A DNA stretch of 64,000 nt from Prinia subflava (GCF_021018805.1 NC_086253.1:10790735-10854734), one strand, 5' to 3'; numbered from the stretch's first letter, positions 1 through 14,166 are shown. The notes: generated from the letters alone by a model not told the origin. Program-made: numbers and translations.

Positions 1-3000
1 ACAGAGTCAGCAGCACAGGAGGGTCAGAGCCCATCCTGCTGGTGACAGCACTGAACCAGCCTCTTTCACCTTCTAAGCAAATATTCCACTGACACAGGAC
101 ATGAATATCTTCTGAAGTCCCCTCCAAACTACAGTAGATAGACCACTGCCATTTCCTAGAGGGTGAGTATCTAATAAGGTTTCACACATGATGTGTCTGT
201 CCAAATTACTATAATTGACAATATTTAAAAATATCAATCATTATTCATAGAAATTCTAAAAGTCAATCCTAATATTTAGCAAATCCCTTTAGAACAGTAT
301 TTTCTCTTTCACCCCAGTGTATTGAATTCATTTACATCAGCAAAACTGAAATCACCTTGCTAGAAAAACACTGATTGAAGCCATGCACTTAGAAGTACTG
401 ACATAGGCTGTGTGCCTGAAAATATCACTGCAAGGATGCTTACTCACTCCTTAAATTAACTATAAAAATACTATATTAATTTCCTAATACATAAAAATAC
501 CTATCTCAATGCACCCATACATACAAAGCAATGATGGCATTCGGAAAGCACAGCCTGAGAAGAAATTATATGTCAAAAAAAGCACACAATTCCTCCCCCC
601 AACAAAAATATCTTTAATAGTATCTTTCAAACATACTTCTAATTTGCTTCCTAACAGTGACAAAAACCCCACTACATTTAGCATATCACAAATTTCTGAT
701 CATAATCTGATCATAATCATCCTCTATGCTGGATTGCTTTAAATGTCAAAAGGAAAGAAAAGAAGAAACAAAAACTGAACCAATCAACCAATAAAAAAAC
801 CCCAAACAACCAACAAAACATCACAACCAAAACTAGAAGATTACACTTATCAAAACAAAAGTATATGGAATCTATTCATTACTCCTTACTTTAGGATGGA
901 CAGAAATAATACAGGTAGAGGAAGGAAAGTAAGCAACATAACCATAGAAATGTACTGTAGCCAGGTCAGAAAATAATAGAAACTACTTTGTTACAAGGTA
1001 AAAGCATCAGCAAGTGCTTAGAAAAGATGCTTGTAAAAGACATGATCACTGTTATTACAGAACCATGGGGATGTCTGTGGGTGTTCCTCTTATACATGTG
1101 GGATTTAGCAGCAAAGAAAATGAATACAAATAAAGCAACAAGAATCCTCTCCAGACTTTGGTTTAGCCCTACATGTCCTCCAGCTGATCAATTGTTTTTT
1201 AGTGTTAGTAAGAGCCTACATCTTGCTGACATTTGCATGTTTGGAGGCTTATTTAAACCGTAAACCCTCAAAGCAAAAAAGCTGACAAGTTTTCTGGAAT
1301 TAACCACAACATATGAATAGCTACACAGTTTATAAATCCAGGACAATTATATGGTCTTCAGGCTGCTTTATTCTGTTGCTTGTGGAAGTCTACTCTAAAA
1401 ACTTTTAGCTCCAATTCAAGAAAAATTAGGTTTCCTCTTAAATCAATGGATTAGGCTGAGAACACCTCCAAAACAAAACCACAATGAACAATAGCATAGG
1501 AACATGTCCTGTTCTGAAACTCAGGCATCAAGCAATACCTCTGATCACAGAAAAAGGCCTAAAACTAAGAAAAACATTGTGCCTATAGCTTAATGGAAGA
1601 AGAAATGACCACATCTGTTTTGCAGAGAACAGAAATGCCTACACTGCAGTTCCCCTAAAATGCTGAAGTTTGTTTAAAATGCTGGAGTTACGTCAGCTTC
1701 ACCACCCTTTCATTAATAACACACAGTTATTTGTGGGGGAAATAAGAGATCTTGGCAACAGAAAAGTAGATAAATCCTTGTTTATGGACAGGCTGATGCT
1801 GTGGGGCACACTCAGTGCTCCAGGTGGAAGGAAGGCTGGCAGGGGCCCCAGCCAGCTCACGGGAACTGAGAGCACAGCTGGAGTCAAGCTGCTGCTGATG
1901 CTGTGCCAGAGAAGCCTTAGTGCCCCACAAACAACATTCAAATTAATTGTGAACAGGCAGAACCAATGGCAGCTCTTTCCTTAGGGTGGATCTCGACCAT
2001 CTGGTTTTATACCCACTTGTCTCCGAACAGTCCAAAACTCATCAGTCTAAAATTCAAAGCAAACTGATTTTTCTCTAAGTTTTAAGCAAACATCGACAGG
2101 ACTTGCATCAACTTCATATCAAAACAGAACTCTAGGTGCACAGAAAGATCCAGGAGAAGCCTTCCGCTCGAGGGGTTTATGTTCTCCTCTCGGAAAGGAG
2201 GAGAAACAACAGACTAAGCAACAGAGGTTACAGAGCTATAACTCCAACTTCCACTGAATGGAGAAAGTCACTGACTTCAGTTAAGGGCACGAACCCACTG
2301 GAGAACAACTAAATGCCTCTGGTACAGGTGTGGAGTACTTGTGAGCACATAAAACTCACTGACAGGTTTCCTAAATTTAGCACAGAAGTACCCTTCTTTT
2401 GAAAGGACAGTTTACATTCCTTCAGTCTTGACCTCCTTCTCCTTGGAGAGAACATCTGAGCCTTTTCCATTCCATCCACACGTACCAGTCTGTCTTCTCC
2501 CAAATGGTACAACTGGTATCAATATAACTAAATACTGGCAAACCATTTCCTTTCAAGTTTACCAGTTCTGTTTGGAGGAGAACAGTCCGAAAGCTTGCCC
2601 AGCTTTATGGCCAGTGCAAGAAAACCCTGCCAATCCATTTGCCTCCTTTGTAAGTCTTGGAAAGCACAGAGAAGCCCAAGGCTGTAGGTTGCCACGGTAG
2701 GTTTTCAAGCTGTAATTAGAATTCCTGTTTCTATACTTGGACCACATCAGTTCTGCAACTCAGATCTTTGATGTATTAATGCAAGAACTATCACCAGAAC
2801 TCATCAACCAATTAAAGAGTGAAATGAGTAGGACACAAACATTTTGACAGGTAGATAAATAGATGAAATGCCCAATTTTACTAATTTCTGCCAGGAAATT
2901 AGAACACGTGGTATAATATCCCAGCTTCTCTGGCAACAGATTTTTTACACTGTCTCATAAGTGCATCAAATGGAAAAAAAAAGTATCATCTACAGTCTGA

Positions 3001-4320
3001 CTAACCAGAATTTTTCCTTTCTTCTTATTATGAATAATGTTGAAAACACTACAGTAAATTCAAATGTCAGAATCTATTAAAAACGTCTTTCTAGAAGAGG
3101 CTGATTTTCAGGGGAAAGAAATCTATACAGATCTGACTTATTAATGATTTATTAAAAATTAATTCATGCCCAGAGCACATTAAATGTTCATCTTATTAAA
3201 GAAAATATAATGATTTCAGTGAAGATAAAATAAGAAATAGACGTTGAAACATATTAATGGGAATAATCTTAAAAACGTATTGTCTAGAAAGACCACAAAT
3301 GAAATGCTAACATGATAACTAAACCATTAAAAAATATTCTCCACAGCTATTTTTAAGTTCAAAAAATTTTGAAAGCATTTATTTTTCTGACACTTGATCA
3401 CGTAGGACCAATAATTTTGATATGATATAAATAAATTGTTTGGCAAGCCTTTGCTTAACCCCACAGGGCTCCTACACTAAATACAATTTCTTTAATGAAG
3501 TTGACACTACGTTTTTAAGGGAACAGGGTCCTGTATTCCTTTTTTGAATGTAAGTAAATGATTTTCTTAAAGTAATAGTAGCTTCCAAAAAGAGAGTTTA
3601 GGGGAAAGATTTTGTAGAATGTCAGGCTCTCAAGTACATCAACATGCATATAGGGGTGTATGTCAAGGTAGTGTATTAGGACATGTAAATGGATGTTAAA
3701 ATACTTATTTTAGAAGCAATATAGGGTATAAATCAAAGTAACCAAAAGTGACATCCTTTTAACAACAATATTCAAATATGATGCAAAACTAGTATTACCA
3801 AGAATATTTGTTTTCTCATTGTTACACGGAGGTAAAAACTGCCTCATAGAATTTTCATTCTGGTATTTTCAAATTATCAACTAAATTCTAGTATTCCCAC
3901 TTAAATGATAAAACATCAGTTAGTACAAGAAAAAGCTTGTGGCTGGGCAGAGCAGTTGCAATATAATAAGGTTTAGGCAGCTGTGATATGAAATAGCTTT
4001 AAAGTTTCATTAAAAAATCTGCAATTTTCTGAAACAAATATTACATCCCTTTTCATTTGCATAGACTCTTTCACCCAGTACATGAGATGGAAATATCACA
4101 CCTCAGGGAATAAAATGGATGCAGAAAATAAAATCTTTTTCAATTGCAATCATCAAGAAAAATAGTAAATGCCATGCTTTGTACTCAGCCACAGTTTATT
4201 TTTAACTTTAGCAAAACTGAGGCATTCCCCACTCATTGCAACATCATTACATTTTCCAGGTACCTCTCCCTGTTTAATCACATTATCCGCTTCTTTTTCC
4301 TGATCTTCTGCTTCACTATT
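1..4320. other. Unique AT-rich non-coding DNA
   Basis: No gene, RNA gene or recognisable transposon is visible here. The longest open frames (about 60-105 codons) have no family resemblance, no initiating context and no splice partners, so I treat them as chance frames. A C/A-rich low-complexity patch lies at about 775-835. A short perfect inverted repeat with 8-bp arms (2182-2189 and 2198-2205, 8-nt loop) sits in a small CpG-containing patch. The block is probably intergenic or intronic. Confidence 0.6.
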
Positions 4321-4324
4321 TTCC

Positions 4325-4395
4325 AAGTGCTTACAGTACTCCTCAGGTTGGTGTCATCTACAGATTTAATAAGTGCATTCTTGACACAAAGGCTT
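4325..4395 (-). mobile_element. Possible ancient CR1/L3-type LINE reverse-transcriptase fragment
   Basis: Read on the minus strand, 4348-4393 gives a peptide with the core V-D-D-T-N-L, resembling the F-A-D-D-T-K-L reverse-transcriptase motif of CR1/L3 non-LTR retrotransposons. On the plus strand the string ttggtgtcatct is the usual reverse complement of that motif. The flanks do not extend into a readable RT domain, so this would be a very old, heavily decayed relic of under 100 bp. The match is short and could be coincidental. Confidence 0.35.
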
Positions 4396-7300
4396 TTTTT
4401 TGACAGTGAAATATTAATAACATTCCCCTATTATAGCTTTCTCAACAGCTTTTTTATTCAACTACAATAATTTCTTCTGCTGAAGTCAAAATATGACACC
4501 TACAGCCTGTCCTTTACCCACAAGCCCTGTTATTCTATATGAGATGAACATTAAATTGGTTTGACACATTTTGTTCTTGGCAAATGTATGTTTACCATCC
4601 TTTCTCTCCTTTGTTTTTCTAGGTGCTTACAGGTACCTTGAGTGACTTCTTCCAGTATTTTTCCAGTAATTGAAGTAAAGTATGTAAAAAACCTAATTGA
4701 ATAGCTGAAGTTCTGAGTAGAACAGATGTATCAGCTATTAATTTAAAATGAATAACACTTTTAAAAGCTTAGTTGATTCAAATTTCATGCAACCTAAAAT
4801 AGCTAGGCTTCTTAATACCAGAATATTTTCTTCTTAGAAATACAGTTGTGACATTTCAAGAGCTGAGAGAAAATGACCTTATTCAACTATTTCACTTATT
4901 TAAGCATAACACAAACGTAACTCTCAAAAACCTACCCAATGTTCAGTGGCACTGGTTTCAGCTTGCTGTAGCAAATAATTTTTTAATTCATTCATGGACT
5001 GATTTTAGTGAGTTTTATATGACTGTAGTTTTTACAAAACTCAGGACAGTCTTTCAAGCACTAGGACAAAAGACAAGGGAGATCACGGGTATTTTCCATC
5101 CTGCAGTAGAACCAACAGCTGTTATCACACCGTGGCTTTGAACGGCTCAGGGGATGCTTTGCAGCAGCTGTAACTCCTTAAAAGAGAGAGAGAATGCTCA
5201 CCTTGCTTTATTTAAAAGATCTCCAAATGGGCTGTACAACACAGAGCAGCAGAATTTTGTTACTGTAGTGGTGAGTTAGGTCACTGCTTCCATGTTACTT
5301 AAAAACAAAGCAAACCAAAACCCCAATTCTTTACATGTTTAAGAAACAAAACTAGGGACGTCATGGGAAGGAACAGACAGTTTTCAATTTCCTACCTTAG
5401 AATCTCCTTGCTCAGCAAGCCCTGACTGCTTGCTTGACAGAGACTGTTTAACACAATCTACTGCAATTTACTGCAATCATACTACATTGACCAAAATCCT
5501 GCTGCAAATTCTTTTCCTATTACAACCCCACCACCTCTTCAGGTGAAGAAAAAATAATTCTGGAGAACCTGCTAATTAGACTGACCCTGACAAATTTAAC
5601 ACTATTAAATGATATAATTGCTTATGCACAACTAGCATTGTCCTTAGTCTTCAATGTCTACACTGTGAAAAAAAAAAAAAGATCAGGATCAAGATCAAGA
5701 TTCACTTGAGTAACATTTTTATATATGCAAAGATCTGGCTTATTTTCTGTTGACCATGACTTATGTATTGAATTGCTATGTAACATGCTTAAGTCACACA
5801 GTTTACTACAGACTTACAACTGCAAATAAAAGCTGATAGGTGACTGTCTTCAGTGTAAAACCAGGCAAAGGAGATTATATTGTTAGCAGAAATATCCCTA
5901 TTCGCAACTAAATTGTGTTTTCCAGGCTAAGCGCTTTAAGAAGATGCATTTCCTTTTCACAGCATGAGGATTTGGGGCTGTGATGGGTATATTAATACCA
6001 AGCTGCCAGAAGTGCTTAGTAATCTCCTGTGGGTGCAATCAGCCCTGCTCACACTCCCTCCATCCTAAACAGGAAGGACCAGTGAAAAGAGTATTACCCC
6101 TTATCCTGCAGAGAGAGCAGCTTTAATGGAGCCAAAGGCCTGAAGGAGCCTGGGATGTGTCAGAATCCTCCTAATCCAGCAAAGACTGGGGCATGGGGCA
6201 GTCCAGAGAGAGAGAGAGTGACACACACTTGTTTGGCTGATCACCAAGATCTCTGTGTTCCCACATAAAAATAAATAATTAAAAATACCAGCATCAAAAG
6301 AGGAACCAAGGAAATACCTAGGAAGCTCCAATGTTAACAAGGAGAACCCTACAGCTGAGAAGAGGGTTGGCTATAAATTCCTGCCATATTCTGAAGCTAA
6401 GGCATCTGAGTAAGGGCTTTGTGGCTCCCTCCACCTGAGAGGCAGGACTCGTACCTAAAAGCCACATCCAGCTGTGGGTGACAAGAAACACTTACACTGT
6501 GCTCTGCAGGTTAACATACATAGCCAGGAATGGAAGAGGTGGGCTCAGAATCTTTTCCTTGGGTAGAAGAAGAAAACCTGTCAGGCACCTCAGACAGGCA
6601 AGTCTTCCTCCATCTAATTCCAAGTGCTTTCCTAAACTTGGAGAGAATTTGCTGCATCCCTCTGCAGGCCGAGAGAGAATAGATGTGTGCTCACATCCCA
6701 CAGGCAAATTATCTCTAAATATGTTTGATGAACAACTGCTTCTCTCTTTCCATTCATTATTGAGGTGAGATCCTGAGCACCTGAGGGCATTTCAATGAAT
6801 GTACCGGGAGGAGTACAAGTCAGAGAGCCTGCCCACAGCCTCCAGCAGAGCCTGGGGAAGATGCATTTCACGGCTGCACATGAGAGGGCAGAGTATTTGC
6901 AGGCAGAGTGAGCTGTTCCTATGGCCTCATACTCAGAGTACTCGGTGGGGAGTGGAGAAACTGGGTTAAGCACCGTGCTTAGTTTATGCGTTGTACATTA
7001 CACAGGCACCCCAAGAGAACAGAAAATGCCCAGAGCAGGGCTCTGAGGTCAGGTCTGAGCCCCCCGACATTTGGCTGTGGAGCAGCTTGCAAAGGAGACA
7101 CAAGTCACATTCCTGTAACACGTTTGTGACTGTGGTGCATGAAGGAGAACAGAGTGGAAGAATTACACTGCAGCCCTTCCCTTTTATTAATGGATAAACA
7201 AAAAGCCCTCTCCACACACAAAACCTGGATCACACTTTGTATTGCAATCTGACAAACATTTCATTTGTGGAACACCATGTGTCCAAGGAGAAAACAGAAA

Positions 7301-8970
7301 TCTATTAAATAAATGTACTCATCTTATAGCTGCAAATGTTAAATGCATTTTTTTCTGGAAATTGTTACACAGATCATCCTCATCTGTTTCCAGCTGTGAT
7401 CTAATGCTTTAGAGGGATGCATAAAACCTCATGCACCTGGAGATTAGGAGACTTCTGTAACTCCAGCTGATCAGCTTGCAAAACCAAAGCTCCACGTTTT
7501 ACATAATTTGTACTTTACATTTAAAGTGTGCATGATGGTTTTGCATTAAAAAAAAATTACTGTACTCATTTTCACATTAAAAATATTCTTCATGTTATTT
7601 TCAGATTACTTGTTATGAATTAAGCCTTTCTAAGGGGTGGAAAGGGTGAATCTTGCAAAACAAGCTTAGTTTTTCTGCTATCCTGAAGGATTTCCCCCCC
7701 TTGTGTCTATTTAATAGGTTAAGTCTCTTTACTGAGACTAGAGAGTACCATAACAATATTAATCACTTTTAAGAGAAAGAATCAAATGGCTTGCAAATTG
7801 AATAATTTTTTTTTTAAATGGAGTGGAGGAGGAAATTTTTATTTTTAACTAAGGTACTTACTGTTTATCCTTATTTTTAGTGCATGAATGGTGAAATATG
7901 GAATATTATGGAAGCTGATGGCAAAACTCCCTTGCTCTTTTGATGAGAAATATATTGGAAGGGAAGCAATAGAAGGGAGAAAAAAAGGTGCATTTCTCCA
8001 AGCCTGGTGCCTGCTCCTGGAATGCTGTGGTGGAAAGAGGTTATGCAGAAAGAAACAGGGATGTGTTAGAGTTAAATACAATGCTCAGAAAACACAAAAG
8101 AAACTGGAATGTTAATGAACCAGAGAGCACAGTTAGAATGCAGAATTAATTTGTAGTCAAGTCAAGTGAAGCCTGAAATTTGCTATTGGATTCTGCTACT
8201 TGTTGTCTGTAGTTTGTGTTAGGTTCTGAGGCTTGCTTGTTTTTTTCCACATTCTACTGAGATTTAGCATTTAAGAATAAACAAAACTTAAGTATATGAG
8301 TCACACTAATGACCCAGGAGTAGAAGGCTTAAAAATTCCTGTTTCTTGGCCAACTGAGGTCAATTATACTCTTAATCCTTTTGCAATAAATAAATAAACA
8401 AACAAACAGAATGAGAAGACATTCCTTTAAGTTGAAAAAACAGAGGGTGCACATGATGGATGACAAGAAGTTCCACATAGTTTCAGGCAAGAAACACACT
8501 TGTACAGTTCCTCACAAAACTGTAATTTAGGCCCCATTTTGCAGGAATAGCACAGAGGAGCATTCAACAGTACCCGTCTCATTTTTGCAGTGGCACTGCT
8601 GGACTGCTTGCTCATGCTAATTTATTTACCTTTTCTCAGCAGCACCAGCATCTTATCTATTATCCGTACTAATGCCCCTTCACCACCCTGGGGGCACTAA
8701 TAGATGTTTCCACAAAGGTGCTGAGATTCTGAATTAAAAGGTACACACTGGCTTCTGCAGGGACATGTGGCCCTTGGAGCCATCAGTGAGCATTTTCTAC
8801 CACTGCCACCTTGTTTTAATAGGTGTTCTCTGTCACTTCTCTAATAACTTCTGTGCTCTTCTAGCACCCTGAATGCATGGGGGTCCCCTCATGGAACTCA
8901 TTTGCAACTCCTGAGCATGATGAGAGACTGCCCCCAAGCCCCATTGTCACACACCTCCTAAAGGTTATCC
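4396..8970. other. Unique AT-rich non-coding DNA
   Basis: No supported gene. The longest frames, including 97 codons at 4848-5141 and 113 codons on the minus strand at 6632-6973, show no domain, no composition bias and overlapping frames on the other strand. A short GA run is at about 6208-6221, and a moderately GC-richer patch without a recognisable element at about 6820-7100. An A13 run starts near 5668. Confidence 0.6.
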
Positions 8971-9272
8971 TTCTCTTCTCTTCTCTTCTCTTCTCTTCTC
9001 TTCTCTTCTCTTCTCTTCTCTTCTCTTCTCTTCTCTTCTCTTCTCTTCTCTTCTCTTCTCTTCTCTTCTCTTCTCTTCTCTTCTCTTCTCTTCTCTTCTC
9101 TTCTCTTCTCTTCTCTTCTCTTCTCTTCTCTTCTCTTCTCTTCTCTTCTCTTCTCTTCTCTTCTCTTCTCTTCTCTTCTCTTCTCTTCTCTTCTCTTCTC
9201 TTCTCTCTCTCTTCTCTTCTCTCTTCTCTTCTTCTCTCCCCTTCCCCTTCCCCTTCCCTTTTTCCTGGTGTT
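8971..9272. repeat. (TTCTC)n pyrimidine microsatellite with decayed tail
   Basis: Forty-seven uninterrupted copies of TTCTC run from 8971 to 9205 (235 bp). An interrupted C/T tract continues to about 9272, where it becomes TTCCCC-like before unique DNA resumes. All purines are on the minus strand (GAGAA), so this is a homopurine-homopyrimidine tract able to form mirror-repeat triplex (H-DNA). Because the unit is five bases, every frame stays open and produces artificial peptides rich in S-L-L-F-S (plus) or R-E-E-K-R (minus); these are not genes. The perfect array implies recent expansion and probable length polymorphism. Confidence 0.99.
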
Positions 9273-10276
9273 CAGCTGCCTCTGCTGCAGCCCTACAACC
9301 TGTGCCAAGTTCCACCAGGCATGCAGATCCATTTCTTTTATTTAGTGACTTTTCTTCAAGCAGACAGTTCTTCTCTTCTCTCTTACCCACTGTGTGTGTG
9401 CCCAGTGTGCAGGCCATGCTCTGACATCCTTGCTGAACTTATGCAGTAAGACTCTGGTTTCATGATCTGGTAACTTTACCTTTTCATCTCCATTCCCAAA
9501 AATTTCTGCACACGGTGTAAATGTTTGCTGTCAAATATGATTAACATTTAAATTAATGGAATGCCCAAAAGAAAAACACTATCATTACTTTTTGTGAGTG
9601 GCCCGTGTTGAGTGGTCCTTGATAATACAGCTCATTTGCACCACTCACTCCTACTGACTGGCAACAACAGGAAGGCAAATCAACTAAAAATCCGGGGAAC
9701 TGACCTCAGTGTGGAGAACTGAGCTGGCATCCAGACAAAAGGAAATTATCTGGCAGTGAAAGAAAACCCTTCTCAGATCATTCAGGACTACAGGTACTCT
9801 TAATTTCACTAATAGGTCCTGTTTTATATTCTTAGCAGAGAACCATGTAAAAATTTCTAGGTGAAGAAGAGAAGCTAAGAATGGAAACAGAATAGTTTAA
9901 GGTCATTTTTCATAATGATTTTTTCCATATTTTAATATATTTTTTCAAAAATAATTGTAAAAAAAAAAAAAATTGGCAACAACCTCCTTCAACTAAATAT
10001 TTAGTATGTATTACTCTCAGAACAAAAGAGAAATAACAGGAAACTTAAGCCCTTCACTGGGCCTCCTTTATCTGTAAACTTTTATTGAATCTCCGTGTTT
10101 GCAAACAATAAATAATAATAATAAAACTGAGCATTTTTATAGCTGTTTTCATCCATAAACTGCAAGGTACTCTTTAGTACGCTTGTCTAACTATAGCCAG
10201 TAATTTTCCCCTGTTGACTGGTGTGGAATGCTCAATGCAAGTGTAGTCCATTAAAAGGGAAATGAGGAGAAAGATT
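9273..10276. other. Unique AT-rich non-coding DNA
   Basis: No open frame or repeat of note apart from an A-rich homopolymer at about 9959-9973 and a short AAT-rich patch at about 10108-10122. Confidence 0.6.
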
Positions 10277-10380
10277 GTCTTGTGGTTAGTGCCTGTGACT
10301 GGGAGTAATAATTCTTCAGTTTTACTTCCAGCTCAGACATTGACTCACAGAATGACCCTGGGCAAGTCACTAAGATAAAG
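10277..10380 (+). mobile_element. MIR-like (amniote CORE-SINE) relic
   Basis: The order of short matches follows the MIR body: a gtggttagtgcc-type block, gactgggagt, an acttccagctcagacattgactcac segment, and then the diagnostic tgaccctgggcaagtcac block. MIR-related SINEs are tRNA-derived, were active before or around the amniote radiation, and survive in bird genomes as diverged fragments. The part after gcaagtcac (normally the 'cctcatctgtaaaatgg' segment) is not recognisable here. It is non-autonomous and long inactive; such copies are sometimes co-opted as regulatory DNA. Confidence 0.75.
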
Positions 10381-13300
10381 AGAGAAAAGGAGAACAAAGT
10401 TTGTACCTTTGATTTAACCACCAAAATGAAGCTTGATTTTCCTAGCTGCCAACTATCTGGAAATTCTCTTTGTGCAAAACCTTGTCCTAATCCCTTGTTC
10501 CAGTAGTTGACCCATCTGAAATTCAGTCTTCATGAGAAATTGAACTGGTTTAACTTGAATCAATTTCAAATTGATCTCATTAATTTCTTATAAATCTCAA
10601 CTGTATACATGCTTAACCCAACTAAACTCTCACTTAAGGAACAGGCTTATTTAGTAAAATATGTATTTTCTTAAATAAAATTCTAAGTCAGCAATTTTAG
10701 AGCTTTTGGATTAGGAGATGGAGTTGATTTATCCTGGTTCACACTCAGCTTTCCTCTAGGGCACCTTTCTATCCTGCACCTGCATTTTGTAGGCACTGTG
10801 TGTCATGACTCTCCTCTCATATTATTCAATTCTGTTCAGTATATTACATTGTCAAACCATATTGTAGATTCCTTTTTCCTACCTTTAGCTCAACTTTCAC
10901 CATTCTTATGACTGCTGAGAAATCTGCTCCCAATTCCAACTAGCCAAAATTATTTTGCAAATGTCTTTGGGGAAAAAACCCAACAAACCATCACAGTCAG
11001 AAAACATCCTAACCAGTTGCACTGGTCTGACAAGATTAGTCTTGATTAATTTACTCTCATAAGAACAGTGAAAATTTTTCAACAATTTATGGGTTTTAGA
11101 TCAAACTGTGAACTACTGGATTTCTCAACACAAGGAAAACCAAAGCAAACCCATATCCTAATATGTGATGTTGCTGCAAACCTTTTCTACGGGTCACTAA
11201 TAAAAGCCAACAGAGTATCAATGGCCCTTACTGAAATTATCTCTCACACTCTCAGATAGAGTAGAGAGCCTCATGCTCGTTCAACACATTTAAAAGGGAA
11301 TTCTCATTGGTGAGTGCATACATTTTAGAATCAAATAGATTCTAAATATCAATATCACATAGATTCTAGATAGCCACAAACAGAACCTTCCTGATGTTCA
11401 TATTTTAACAAAAATTAAGTCACATTTCTAAACATTTCATCACAGTGTCTACATCAATGTGCTGCAGTAGGAGAAAAATTTCATGTGCTGATTAGTGGGT
11501 ACTTCCATACACCCTGATTTGAGAAAGAAATTCACAGTTTGTGTTTTTCTTTCAGATCTTCTCACTATCCTCAGATTCTCTATATAACAAAGTAATTTAT
11601 TTGTTAATTGGCATGGCACTATCCCCAGTAAAATCAATGGTTTTACTTCATTAATTTTGAGGTGAGCAGAGACTTCTGAGACATTTAATTTCTTCAATAG
11701 AAATTATTGAGAGTTAGTTTATCAAATTGCAGAAAAAAACACAGAATTATGTGAATTGAATTATTTCTGCCAACAGGATAAAGAAACTTTACTTGAAACT
11801 ACCAGCAGCAAAGAAACACCAGTTCTAAAGAAAGAATACAACCGAATGTCCAGCTACTCAGCAGAGGGGTCAAGAGGGAATGAATATCTGGAATTATGTT
11901 AAAGGGAGAACAAGAATTTTTCTTCTACCTCTCTCCATTTTTGTGAGTGAAATTTTGCCTTTTTTTCTGTAAATTCATGAATCAAAACAAAATTTGAAAA
12001 CTATGATTAGGCTGTGGAAGGCTAGAAGAAATTTTGTAAAGAGAAAAAAGGAGAAACAGCAGAGGACAGAATTTGGTGGTCAGAAAGGTATGAGCAGTAC
12101 ACAGGAGAAGCAGCAGTAGTAGGGACAGATGAGAGGAGAGAGGCTTGAGATAAAAGAACAGAAAAACTGAACAGAATTCTGTTCCACAAACTCAAAAGCC
12201 TTCATAATATGTTCATTGAGCAGCTTTATGATGGGAAGCAAAGTAGCATATAAATAATTGAACACCTTTGTGAATAAAAAAATTGAAAATAAACCCATCT
12301 GTTAGATTTTCCACAGGAAAAAACATGAGCTTATAACATCACAAAAGCATGTTGACATAACTTCACCAGGAAGAAAAGCATTGCTTTATAATACTTAATA
12401 TTCATAAAATCACAGAACAGCTCAGCCTTTCTGATATATACACAGAGCAGTTTCCAAAATAATAACTATCCTCAGATTTTCCATCTTTGTTGAAAACAAG
12501 TGAATGCTTTTCACCAAATCTGAACCCTCTCCATCGTGTTGGTTTGATCCTGAACACAGCAACACTTTACGTGCTTTGTAAGAGAGAGGAGGAAAGATCA
12601 GAGGAAATATCTGAAACATTAGGAGGAACACTGCAATAAGAACAAAAATTAAGTTCAGTGCTTGTAGCTGGGTTTAACAACATAGGCACAGAGGCTACAA
12701 ACATTTTTTAAAATGGCACAGAAATGCCAAGAGGGTGTCTGGGGTCTGTATTATGTTACCACTGTGTAATTATTAGTACTGTCATCACACAAAACCTACA
12801 GTAGTTATATTTTATTTGCATTTTTTTAACATGTTGCACATTACTCAGGTGGGCACTGGGTCTTTTCCTGTAGCTTCTGTGGCATAAAGCTGAAACTCTT
12901 TGTATGGTACCACAGGAGTTTAAAATTCTAACACAAGTGAACACGTGAGTCTTGGCTCCTGACCTAACACTCATTCTTTCCTAAGCATTTCCAGTGGTTT
13001 GCATGCACCTATGGACTGTAAATGAAAATAATTTAATATAAAAATCCCCCAAATTATACTTTTATTGCAAGTTTTAGCTCTTGTAGTCAGATTTATGAAG
13101 ATACTGAAAGCACTCAAATACAAATATGTGCTTAAAATGAGCTCCAGCAGTGCCTACAATGGTTTAGCTAAACTTTGGTTTTAATCACCAAGTTGTTTAA
13201 ACATTTATGCAAATTCTACAAGAAGTCAGCCTGCTTCCTCTGGTCCCTTAATTTCTTTATAAGGCTTAATCAGGGTCTGCAGTTTTATTCACATGACCTT

Positions 13301-14164
13301 AAAGCTTCATGAAATCTTAAACACATAAGAGATCTATGCAGAAAGGAAGCCAGATCTTATTCCAGAATTGCTATTGAACTATTTATTTGATTCCCCATGA
13401 AAGCCATGATAAGGAAAAAAAAAAAAAGGGGGGGGGAGGAAATTGCTGCAGTTTGTCCCTACAACATTATCTTAACTTTGTCCAAGATTGACAAGACACC
13501 TCATTATACAAGCCAGCATGAGTACAAACTGCACGGGGACACAGAGAAGACATTTATAAGCTCTGAGTGAAATTTTCCATGCAAAGCCCAAGGGATAAGT
13601 CTGTGTTGTTTGCCATGTTTTAGAATTAATTTAGTTCATTTTTAAGCCAGTATTGGGTCATGTCGTATGGTAGATTACCTTTTCCTTTCTAATCTGGGTA
13701 GCATCTGGTTAATAAACAATTCAAATACACTGGGGATATGATAAATCACTGAGAAAGAAGCATGGATATAGAAGTGTTCTAATTTATTTAGAGAAAGTTC
13801 TCTTAAGGTGAGAAAATGGTAATTACCCCTGCAGCACAGAATCATCAGCGTCTACGCTTGAGGAGCTGCAAAAAAATCAGTTTAAAATCTGCTTCAACTT
13901 ACACAGCCAAGGCAGTCCCTGCTGCATGGCTCACTGGGGCTCAGACCTAAATGGAACAACTGGAAGAAACCAAACAAACCTAAGAATTTAGCGTTCCAGT
14001 TATAACTGTTTGTCTGATTTAACTACTTCCAAACACCTTCTCCTCTGCCCCTTCCCTGTGCAGCACTAACTCCAAAGCCAGAGTTATTTAAAAGATTTAC
14101 GCTTGACTTATACCTGCTATGAGATATCCATTGCCACCACTTCACGCTACCTTTTATTTATTTA

Positions 14165-14166
<2 letters not shown>
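10381..14166. other. Unique AT-rich non-coding DNA
   Basis: No supported gene. A 9-bp perfect inverted repeat (TTTAGAATC at 11324-11332 and GATTCTAAA at 11338-11346) lies in an AT-rich patch. An A13G9 homopurine tract is at 13415-13436. At about 12402-12425 a short string resembles the CR1 3' terminus but is too short to call. Confidence 0.55.

Noticed and set aside
8877..9449. Frames of 124-190 codons, rich in S-L-L-F-S or R-E-E-K-R
   Set aside because: They are translations of the (TTCTC)n array, which lacks stops in several frames on both strands. No start context or domain is present.
12402..12425. Short CR1-terminus-like string (ttcataaaatcacagaacag)
   Set aside because: Only about 20 bases match, and the CR1 body blocks that should follow are absent.
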